From Oscillibacter sp. (GTDB lineage Bacteria > Bacillota > Clostridia > Oscillospirales > Oscillospiraceae), in contig JAHHSA010000002.1 in NCBI GenBank assembly GCA_020025475.1, forward strand, positions 20,251 to 84,250: a stretch of 64,000 nucleotides of DNA, in the 5' to 3' direction. Positions 35,065 through 41,672 of the stretch are shown piece by piece. The notes below the pieces were generated by a model. The model had not been told where the DNA came from. It saw only the letters and a list, made by a program, of their open reading frames with translations, and did not search any database. The position numbers and the translations under genes are program-made. How positions within the stretch are numbered: position 1 is the first letter of the stretch; each line of letters starts with the position of its first letter.

Positions 35065-35175
35065 ACTTTTTTTGCAGGCTGTGGGAAATGAGAGCAGCCT
35101 TTCTTTTCCCGACGTGTTTTTCCACAGAGAAACGATAGAATGGGGAAACACTGAAGAACATGGGAGGGACAGGCT

Positions 35176-37215
35176 GTGGCACACGGTCAGATCACTTTGG
35201 AGCATGAGCAGTCGGTGCGGCTGCTGGGTTGGGGCATCCGATTCTTTTTGGCGGGGGCGCTGACAGCCAGCCAGACACCGGGGGTCTATGCCCCCTTTGC
35301 CCTGGGCTGCGTGGCGGCAGCAGGACCCGGTGCCGATGGGCTGGCGGCCCTGACAGGAACGGCAGTTGGGGCGGCCCTGTTTTTGAGCTTTGGGGACGCC
35401 CTGCCGTTTTTAGCGGCGGGACTGCTGGTATTGACGGCCACCACGGCCTTTCGGGGGACCCGGGCAGCGCAGCAGAACTGGTTTCTCCCTTTGACTGCAG
35501 GCACCATTACCATGACCATCCACGGCATTTACGTGATGCAGTCTCTGGCGCCGCTGGAACATTTGGGACCCTGTTTGGCTGCGGCCGTCCTGAGCGCCGC
35601 GGCGGCCTGGTTTTTCCGGCCTTTGCTGCGGCCGGGGGAGACGGGGGACCTGAACGGTGCGGTGCTGTTTTTGGCAGGGGCACTGCTGCTGGGTGTGTCG
35701 GACGTGGAGATCCTGGGACTGTCCCTTGGACGCTCCATGCTGGGGGCGCTGCTGATCTATGTGTCCTACGACAGGGGACTGGTGGCCGGAGTCTCGTCCG
35801 GGTTGGGGCTTGGTCTGGTGACGGATCTCTGCGCGGGCACCGGCGGGGGACTCTACACCGCCGCTTACGCCATGGGCGGGCTGCTTGCGGGACGCTGCCA
35901 GGGGCAGCACCGGGCCAGGGCGTCACTTGTGTATCTGGCTGCGGCGGTGGCGACGCTGCTGCCCAGCAGCCACGATCTGGGGGAACGGGTCCTGGCGGAG
36001 GCGGCTGTGTCTGCCGGCGTGTTTCTTCTGCTGCCGGGCCGGCTGTTTGGCGGCAAGCGAGCGCGGCGGGCACCCACGAATGCCTCTCCCACCGGAGAAC
36101 GGCTGCGGCAGCGGCTAACCAAGGCGGCGGGGGCCCTGCGGGAGCTGTATGACTCCATGGGGCGGTTAAATCCACCATCTACAGACGAAAATCCGGCAAT
36201 TGTCTTTGATCGGGCTGCGGAAAAGGTGTGCCGGGGCTGCGCTCTGGCGGATCTGTGCTGGCAGCGGGAATACACCGGGACATTTAACGCCATGAATGAC
36301 GCCACGCCTTATTTACTGGAGCGCGGGCGGGCCATGGCCAAGGATTTCCCCGGGTATTTCGCCGCGCGCTGCATTCACCTGCAAGACTTTATCACGGCGG
36401 TCAATGGAGAACTGTCTGCTTTTCTGCTGCGCCGTCAGTACCGGCGGCAGCTGGAGGAGACCAGACGCAGTGCCAGGGGGCAGTATGCACAGCTCTCGGA
36501 ACTGCTGACGGCGACAGCCGCAGGTCTTGAGGACAGTGCCCCCGCCACCGCAGGTGGTCCTGTGTGCCGGGTGGGGGCTGTGCTGCGGCCTCGGACAGGG
36601 GAGACGGTGTGCGGCGATACGCTGGACTCTTTTCAAAAGGATGACGGGACCTGGTGTCTGCTGCTCTCCGACGGCATGGGCAGCGGCGAGGGGGCCCGTA
36701 AGGAGTCGGCCCTCACCTGTCGGCTGCTGCGTCAGTTCCTGGAAGCAGGCATTGAGCCGGAGGCGGCACTCAAAACACTGAATGCAGCCATGGCTCTGCG
36801 TGGGGCGGAGACAGGCAGCTTCACCACCATTGATCTGCTCACCTGGAGTCCCAGGACAGGAGAGGCATCTTTTTTCAAGTACGGTGCAGCGCCTAGCTAC
36901 CTGAAAAAGGGCGGCGTGGTGCGGCGGATCACTGGTGCATCCCTGCCTGCGGGGCTGCGGGGCAGTCCCGCACTGCCGGATGTAACGCGGGTACGCCTGG
37001 ACCCGGACAGCTTTGCGGTAATGATCAGTGACGGCGTGGCCGACGTCAACCGGGATGACTGGCTTCAAAACCTTCTGGCTGGCTGGGAAGGTGAGGACCC
37101 TCAGCTGCTGGCCAATGCCATTTTAATGGAGAGTGTCCGGCAGGAGAAACTACAGGATGATTGCGGTATTCAGATTTTTTACAGGAGTTCTGAGGGCCAG
37201 CCGGTCATTGTATAA
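35176..37215 (+). CDS. spoIIE: Stage II sporulation protein E (PP2C phosphatase)
   Basis: Membrane-bound serine phosphatase that in Bacillus dephosphorylates SpoIIAA and so activates sigma-F in the forespore. At 679 residues it is shorter than the roughly 827 of B. subtilis. The N-terminal 290 residues hold about ten membrane helices, followed by a shortened linker with a Cys-rich patch (CRGCALADLCWQREY, about 350) and a PP2C domain from about 455. Metal-site motifs are LLLSDGMGSGEGARKES, FTTIDLLTW and VMISDGVADVN. Start is GTG 35176 with GGGAGGGA upstream. Confidence 0.94.
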   Translation: MAHGQITLEHEQSVRLLGWGIRFFLAGALTASQTPGVYAPFALGCVAAAGPGADGLAALTGTAVGAALFLSFGDALPFLAAGLLVLTATTAFRGTRAAQQNWFLPLTAGTITMTIHGIYVMQSLAPLEHLGPCLAAAVLSAAAAWFFRPLLRPGETGDLNGAVLFLAGALLLGVSDVEILGLSLGRSMLGALLIYVSYDRGLVAGVSSGLGLGLVTDLCAGTGGGLYTAAYAMGGLLAGRCQGQHRARASLVYLAAAVATLLPSSHDLGERVLAEAAVSAGVFLLLPGRLFGGKRARRAPTNASPTGERLRQRLTKAAGALRELYDSMGRLNPPSTDENPAIVFDRAAEKVCRGCALADLCWQREYTGTFNAMNDATPYLLERGRAMAKDFPGYFAARCIHLQDFITAVNGELSAFLLRRQYRRQLEETRRSARGQYAQLSELLTATAAGLEDSAPATAGGPVCRVGAVLRPRTGETVCGDTLDSFQKDDGTWCLLLSDGMGSGEGARKESALTCRLLRQFLEAGIEPEAALKTLNAAMALRGAETGSFTTIDLLTWSPRTGEASFFKYGAAPSYLKKGGVVRRITGASLPAGLRGSPALPDVTRVRLDPDSFAVMISDGVADVNRDDWLQNLLAGWEGEDPQLLANAILMESVRQEKLQDDCGIQIFYRSSEGQPVIV

Positions 37216-37274
37216 AAGGAGTGGTTCTGGGGCAGACTGTCTCCATCAACGATTTGGAGACAGGAGGTCAGTCT

Positions 37275-37547
37275 ATGGTGAAAGGCATTTCCAGGCGTGT
37301 GGTCGTGGTGGATTCCCCGGACCAGCGATTTTTTGAACAGGCAATCTTCATCGTAAGGAACGATGCAGCAGGGGAGGGCGTCACCGCGCGGGAGCTGGTG
37401 GAGGAGGCCCGTCGAGTGGCTCGTAACTATGCAGGGGGCGACCACGGCAAGTTCAGCCGAGCCTGGCGGGAACTGAAACCGGCGGCCTACACCATGTTGG
37501 GCGCTGGCGGCATCGGCCTTCTGTGGATGCTGGCCACATTCCTGTAA
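37275..37547 (+). CDS. Small conserved-type protein with C-terminal membrane anchor
   Basis: A 90-residue protein, not recognised. It has a basic start (VKGISRRVVVVDSPD), a soluble middle (FFEQAIFIVRNDAAG, ARELVEEARRVARNY) and one C-terminal membrane helix (AAYTMLGAGGIGLLWMLATFL). CAGGAGG lies 7 bases before the ATG. It is 59 bases downstream of spoIIE with no terminator between, so it is probably co-transcribed, which suggests but does not show a sporulation role. Confidence 0.72.
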   Translation: MVKGISRRVVVVDSPDQRFFEQAIFIVRNDAAGEGVTARELVEEARRVARNYAGGDHGKFSRAWRELKPAAYTMLGAGGIGLLWMLATFL

Positions 37548-37755
37548 ACGGAAAAATAGGCGGATAGGACTGCGTGCGTAAGACCGGAAATATCAAACGG
37601 CAGACAGAGTGGATGCTCTGTCTGCCGTTTTTCACAATCAAAAAATGGATGGTTGCCTTGATTTTGTCCTTAGTGGGTGTTCTGAGCTCCCCGTCACGGG
37701 GAGCATGAAATGCGTCTGCTGCATGGAGCAGCTGAGACAGCTGGTGAGCATGGGA
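37548..37755. other. Intergenic region between convergent units
   Basis: Contains the terminator below and a second hairpin gctcccc/ggggagc (37688-37706) near the ribF end that lacks a T-run. Nothing else recognised. Confidence 0.4.
37595..37633 (+). terminator. Terminator of the spoIIE unit
   Basis: A 15-bp stem (aaacggcagacagag / ctctgtctgccgttt) with a 6-base loop, followed by TTC. Confidence 0.85.
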
Positions 37756-38664
37756 TCAGTCCTCCGCAGAGGCAAAGTAGGCGCGGGTGGCGTCTGCATC
37801 GGTCTGAATCTGGGCCTTGAGGGCGTCCAGAGAGTCGAAACGGACTTCGTCCCGCAAATGCCGGAAAAACTCTACACGGACGGTCTGCCCATACAGATCG
37901 CCGTCAAAGTCCAGCAGCCAGGCCTCCACAGTCACATCGCTGCCGTTGTTCACGGTGGGCCGTGTGCCCACATTGGTGACGGCTGGATAGCTCTCTCCGG
38001 TGGGAAGGGTGACCTTTGTCACATATACGCCGTGGCTTGGGACCAGTACATGGGGCGGCGCAGTGAGGTTCACGGTGGGGATTCCGATGGTCCGTCCGAT
38101 GCACCGGCCATGGCGCACCGTCTGTGTCAGGCAATGGGGGTGACCCAGGAACCAGTTGGCCCTTTCGATCTGACCCAGTTCCACCAGACGGCGGATGTAT
38201 GTGGAGCTGACGGTGATGCCGCCTACCTCCACCTTGGGAATGATGTCACAGCCCAGACCCAGCTCGGCACACTTTTGCGCCAGCAGCTCCGGCGAGCCCT
38301 GATTTTTGTGCCCGAAGTGGTGGTCGTGGCCTGCCACCAGATGGACTGCGTGGTAGCGGCCGACCAGAATATCGGTGATAAATTTGTCCCAAGGGGTGGT
38401 CATCATGTTCTGATCAAAGGGAACCATGATAACGTCCTTGATGCCGTAAATCCGGCGGATCAGGTCCCGGCGGTCGTCCGGGGAGTTGATGAGAGGGCAG
38501 GGAATGCCGGTCACCACTTCCTTGGGAACCCGGTCAAAGGTGAATACGGCAGGGGCACAGCCCCGCTTTTCCGCTTCCTCTACGGTGCGGCGCAGCAGGG
38601 CATCGTGCCCCCGATGCACGCCGTCGAAGAAGCCCAGGGCAATTACTTTTTCCTTCATGGACAT
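37756..38664 (-). CDS. ribF: Bifunctional riboflavin kinase / FAD synthetase
   Basis: Makes FMN and then FAD from riboflavin. The 302-residue protein has an N-terminal nucleotidyltransferase domain (ALGFFDGVHRGHDALLRR, 9-26; VSSTYIRRLVELGQIERA) and a C-terminal flavokinase domain (GHGR-like RHGRCIGRTIGIPTVNL with the Thr-Asn metal site, GVYVTKV, VNVGTRPTVNNG). ATG 38664 has GGAG 9 bases upstream; ATG 38658 is possible. It starts 4 bases after the truB stop and ends the nusA operon. Confidence 0.94.
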   Translation of the reverse strand: MSMKEKVIALGFFDGVHRGHDALLRRTVEEAEKRGCAPAVFTFDRVPKEVVTGIPCPLINSPDDRRDLIRRIYGIKDVIMVPFDQNMMTTPWDKFITDILVGRYHAVHLVAGHDHHFGHKNQGSPELLAQKCAELGLGCDIIPKVEVGGITVSSTYIRRLVELGQIERANWFLGHPHCLTQTVRHGRCIGRTIGIPTVNLTAPPHVLVPSHGVYVTKVTLPTGESYPAVTNVGTRPTVNNGSDVTVEAWLLDFDGDLYGQTVRVEFFRHLRDEVRFDSLDALKAQIQTDADATRAYFASAED

Positions 38665-38668
38665 AATG

Positions 38669-39535
38669 TTACGCTCCAAAGAAGTTCTTGATGGAAGTGA
38701 GGGTGCCGTTCTCGGCACGGGACAGACACAGAAACTCTCTATTCTGTCCATAGATCCGGTAGATACCGTCAGCAATGCCAGAAATCTGCACGGGATTGCC
38801 GCAGCGCACCCGCTTTTCAATGTCGCAGCGTTTGAGCAGCAGAATGGGGTGGCGCTGAAAGAGGGCGTCTGTTGGCAGCAGCAGGGTTTCCTGCTGTGCC
38901 TGGACATCCTCAATGGTGACACAGTCCGCCAGGGTAAATCCGGCAGCCATGGTGCGGCGGAGGGAGTACATGGTGCCGCCGCAGCCCAGCTTTTGGCCGA
39001 TGTCGTGGCACAGCGTACGGAGGTAGGTGCCCTTGGAGCAGCGGCAGCGAATCAGGTAGTCGGTTTCCGAAACCTGTTCCAGCAGCTCCAGCTCATAAAT
39101 GGAAATGCTCCGGGGCTTGCGCTCCACCTCCTTTCCCCTGCGGGCCAGGTCATAAAGCTTCTGACCGTTGACCTTGATGGCGGAGAACATGGGAGGAATC
39201 TGTTGGATGTCTCCCAGAAATGATCCCAGAACGGTCTCCACGTCGGACCGGGTCACGGAAACGGGGTGAGTTTCCAGCGTCTCGCCGGAGGTGTCCTGGG
39301 TGTTGGTGACCTGCCCCAGACGGAGACCGGCCACGTATTCTTTCTGGGCATTTTCGGAGAACTCCACGGCCCGGGTGGCCTGACCCACAAAGACAGGCAG
39401 TACGCCGGTGGCCATGGGGTCCAGGGTACCGCCGTGGCCCACCCGCTTTTCCCGCAGAATGCCCCGCAGTTTGGCACACACGTCCATGCTGGTCCAGCCG
39501 GCGGGTTTATCGATGATAACGATGCCGTTTGGCAT
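38669..39535 (-). CDS. truB: tRNA pseudouridine(55) synthase
   Basis: Forms pseudouridine 55 in the tRNA T-arm. In 288 residues it has KPAGWTSMDVC, the catalytic Asp in HGGTLDPMATGVLPV, the YVAGLRLGQVTNTQDTSG segment and the RCSKGTYLRTLCHDIGQKLG block. AAGGAG lies 11 bases before the ATG at 39535; the longer open frame upstream is nrnA shadow. Housekeeping operon order rbfA-nrnA-truB-ribF is the usual one. Confidence 0.95.
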   Translation of the reverse strand: MPNGIVIIDKPAGWTSMDVCAKLRGILREKRVGHGGTLDPMATGVLPVFVGQATRAVEFSENAQKEYVAGLRLGQVTNTQDTSGETLETHPVSVTRSDVETVLGSFLGDIQQIPPMFSAIKVNGQKLYDLARRGKEVERKPRSISIYELELLEQVSETDYLIRCRCSKGTYLRTLCHDIGQKLGCGGTMYSLRRTMAAGFTLADCVTIEDVQAQQETLLLPTDALFQRHPILLLKRCDIEKRVRCGNPVQISGIADGIYRIYGQNREFLCLSRAENGTLTSIKNFFGA

Positions 39536-39566
39536 AGGTTGATGCTCCTTTTTCAGGGTGTAGACT

Positions 39567-40532
39567 TTAGCAGCGACCGGGGACGAAGTCCGGAGCCACC
39601 TGGGCGATGGCGTCCAGAATCTGCTGCTTGGATTCCGCCCAAGGGGCTTCCACCGTGCAGCCGGCGGCAGCGGCGTGGCCGCCTCCGCCCAACAGGGCGC
39701 AGACTTGGGTTGCGTTGATGCGGCTGCCGGTGCGGACGGACATCTTCCAGACGTCGGGCCGCAGCTCCCGCATGGTAACAGCACAGTCGGTGCCCTGAAT
39801 CTGACTGCCCAGAGCAGACAGATCTTCGGCGTCACTCTCTGTGGCGTGGAATCGTTCCATCATGGACTGCGGAACAGACAAAATCACCACACGTTCCCGA
39901 TCATAGAACTCCGCAGCATCCAGCATGGCGGCCTCCAGCTGCATCCGAGTGCGGGTTTTGGTGCGGAAAAAGATCTTGTTGACGGTCTTGAAGTCAATGC
40001 CAGTCTGCATGAGAGCGGCAGCCACCAGATGGGTCTTGGGTGTCGTGTTGCTGTAGGCGAAGCAGCCGGTGTCGGTGGACACGGCCACATAGAGTGGCAT
40101 GGCAATTTCAGGGGTGATGCTGCCCAGCTCACGGACGATGTCGTAAAGCAGCTCGCCGCAGGCGGCAGCCTCAGGGCGGACGATGTTGTCCTTGCCGAAG
40201 TGCTCGAAGGAGGGATGGTGGTCAATGGCCAGATCCACCCGGTCCTGATAGGGGAGGGCGTTGTCAGGGAACAAGCCCACAGTGGCAATATCTGTGGAGA
40301 CCACATAGTCCGGCTGGAAGTCGGCGGGGGCGTGGTAGACCTCTGCCACGGGACGGGTGGTATCGGTGAGACTGGGGTTTGGCAGGAGATAGGCAGTCTT
40401 GCCCAACTGGCGCAGCGCTGCACACAAAGCGGCAGCACAGCCCACCGTATCACCATCGGGGCGGATGTGGGTCAGAATGAGAACATTGTCGAACGTGCGG
40501 AGCAGGGCAGCAGTCTCAGAGACAGTCAGCAT
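39567..40532 (-). CDS. nrnA: DHH-family oligoribonuclease / pAp phosphatase (NrnA type)
   Basis: Degrades short RNA oligonucleotides and 3'-phosphoadenosine-5'-phosphate in a manganese-dependent way. The 321 residues contain THIRPDGDTVGCAAAL (metal motif), VSTDIATVG, the DHH motif IDHHPSFE, AVSTDTGCFAYSNT, and a DHHA1 domain ending GSRINATQVCALLGGGGHAAAAGC. It starts 3 bases after the rbfA stop. Confidence 0.93.
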   Translation of the reverse strand: MLTVSETAALLRTFDNVLILTHIRPDGDTVGCAAALCAALRQLGKTAYLLPNPSLTDTTRPVAEVYHAPADFQPDYVVSTDIATVGLFPDNALPYQDRVDLAIDHHPSFEHFGKDNIVRPEAAACGELLYDIVRELGSITPEIAMPLYVAVSTDTGCFAYSNTTPKTHLVAAALMQTGIDFKTVNKIFFRTKTRTRMQLEAAMLDAAEFYDRERVVILSVPQSMMERFHATESDAEDLSALGSQIQGTDCAVTMRELRPDVWKMSVRTGSRINATQVCALLGGGGHAAAAGCTVEAPWAESKQQILDAIAQVAPDFVPGRC

Positions 40533-40535
40533 TGG

Positions 40536-40916
40536 TCATTCCTCCGTATCGTCGGAGGCGCGCTCCTCATCCTGCACCTCTACCTGGTGCAGGACTTCCA
40601 GAATGTGGGCACCATACTGGATGGAGTCGTCGGCGATGAACTGAAGTTCGGGAGTGTAGCGCAGCTGCAGGGCACGGCCCAGCTCCCGGCGCAGGAAGCC
40701 TGCGGCGGACTTGAGGCCCTTCATGACGTCCTGCTCCTTGGACTTGTCCAGGACACTGATATAGATGCGGGAATACCGCAGGTCACCAGTGGTGTCCACA
40801 CGGGTGATAGAGACCATGCCGACCTGGGAGACCCGGGGGTCTTTCAGGCGGCGGAGCTGGTCGCTCAGCTCCCGCTGAATCTCTTCGTTGATGCGGCCGA
40901 TACGATTACTTGCCAT
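40536..40916 (-). CDS. rbfA: 30S ribosome-binding factor A
   Basis: Helps 16S rRNA maturation at the 30S central region. The 126-residue KH-like protein starts RIGRINEEIQRELSDQLRRLKDPRV and contains VSITRVDTTGDLRYSRIYISV and the typical LRRELGRALQLRYTPELQFIADDSI. It is separated from infB by an unrecognised gene and the duplicated infB end, which is unusual. Confidence 0.95.
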   Translation of the reverse strand: MASNRIGRINEEIQRELSDQLRRLKDPRVSQVGMVSITRVDTTGDLRYSRIYISVLDKSKEQDVMKGLKSAAGFLRRELGRALQLRYTPELQFIADDSIQYGAHILEVLHQVEVQDEERASDDTEE

Positions 40917-40952
40917 AATAGATAATTCCTTTCTCGTGTGAGGATGGAAGGG

Positions 40953-41336
40953 TCAGGGGCCGAGAATCCAGAAAAATGACGCTCCCCGGTTTCCCTCCTT
41001 CAGCCAGGCGCGGACAGCGGTGAAGAACGCATCCACATTCCGGTCATCGGGATGGGCACTGCGGGTCAGGGCTTCGATGTCGGCCCACTGGGCCAGAGAA
41101 ACGATTGTCTCTCCGTACCAGGCAAAGCCCGGGGGCTCCTGAAAGACGGCGCTGATGGCGTCTGCCAGAATGCCGATGCCCCATTCCTCATCCTCTACAT
41201 AGAGGTACTCCGGATGCCAGAAGCTGGCAGAAGAGAGGTTGGCAGGATCAAAGGAGTGGGCAAAGGCGAATTCATACATATCGTGGGTGGACAGCTCGTC
41301 CAAGTGCAGGATGCGGAGGTGTGTTTCTTGATGCAT
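40953..41336 (-). CDS. Unrecognised 127-residue acidic protein between infB and rbfA
   Basis: Not recognised. The protein is soluble, acidic and rich in Trp, Phe and Tyr (SFWHPEYLYVEDEEWGIGILADAISAVF; GFAWYGETIVSLAQWADIEAL; SFFWILGP at the end), with no signal peptide or membrane segment. GGAGG lies 7 bases before the ATG at 41336, so it is likely translated. In related bacteria rbfA normally follows infB directly. Size and composition recall small immunity or binding proteins, but this is only an impression. It adjoins the infB end duplication, suggesting joint arrival. Confidence 0.6.
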   Translation of the reverse strand: MHQETHLRILHLDELSTHDMYEFAFAHSFDPANLSSASFWHPEYLYVEDEEWGIGILADAISAVFQEPPGFAWYGETIVSLAQWADIEALTRSAHPDDRNVDAFFTAVRAWLKEGNRGASFFWILGP

Positions 41337-41359
41337 GGCGGCCTCCTGAAATACAAGCA

Positions 41360-41384
41360 GGGGCGGCGGCTGTGCCGCCGCCCC
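41360..41384. repeat. GC-rich hairpin between infB and the unknown gene
   Basis: A perfect 11-bp stem (ggggcggcggc / gccgccgcccc) with loop TGT. It lacks a T-run in either direction, so it may slow or partly stop transcription rather than end it. Confidence 0.6.
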
Positions 41385-41410
41385 TGAATCAATTCCTGGG
41401 GATGTTGCAA

Positions 41411-41456
41411 TTAACGGGGAAGTTCCTCCATGGTGTATCCCTCAATAATATCGCCG
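41411..41456 (-). pseudogene. Duplicated 3' end of infB (distal copy)
   Basis: These 46 bases match 41627-41672 with four differences and encode a second copy of the IF-2 C-terminus, GDIIEGYTMEELPR plus stop (the functional copy ends EEIPR). It is separated from the real gene end by 170 bases. It cannot be translated as part of infB, so it is a gene-end relic or a repeat of an attachment-site kind. Confidence 0.85.
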
Positions 41457-41626
41457 TTTCCCATGAAATCAGAGATTTCATGGGAGCCCTGACAGAGATT
41501 CCTCAGCAGGCAAAGCCTGCCTGCGGCAAGGTTTTGCAGAGCAAAACACTTGGACGCACTGACGTGCGGAGCCGCTTTGCGTCTTGGGTCGGCGACAGAG
41601 ATGCTTGCATACAGGATTTCCCGGCA
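41457..41626. mobile_element. Palindrome-rich insert between the two infB ends
   Basis: About 170 bases packed with short perfect hairpins with tiny loops: cccatgaaatc-aga-gatttcatggg (41460-41484), gcaggc-aaa-gcctgc (41506-41520), gttttgc-aga-gcaaaac (41531-41547) and cgcac-tgac-gtgcg (41555-41568). No ORF is supported. It looks like a small mosaic or MITE-like element, or the scar of a larger integrated element, flanked by direct repeats of the infB end. Confidence 0.6.
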
Positions 41627-41672
41627 TTAGCGGGGAATCTCCTCCATGGTGTATCCCTCAATGATATCGCCG
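41627..41672 (-). repeat. infB-end direct repeat, proximal copy
   Basis: The true end of infB, repeated at 41411-41456 with 42 of 46 bases identical and in the same orientation, exactly 216 bases apart. Confidence 0.85.

Noticed and set aside
37688..37706. gctcccc/ggggagc hairpin near the ribF end as a terminator
   Set aside because: No T-run on the minus strand; kept only as an unassigned hairpin.
41460..41568. Short repeated palindromes as a possible CRISPR array
   Set aside because: The hairpins differ from each other and there are no regular spacers; no cas genes are nearby.
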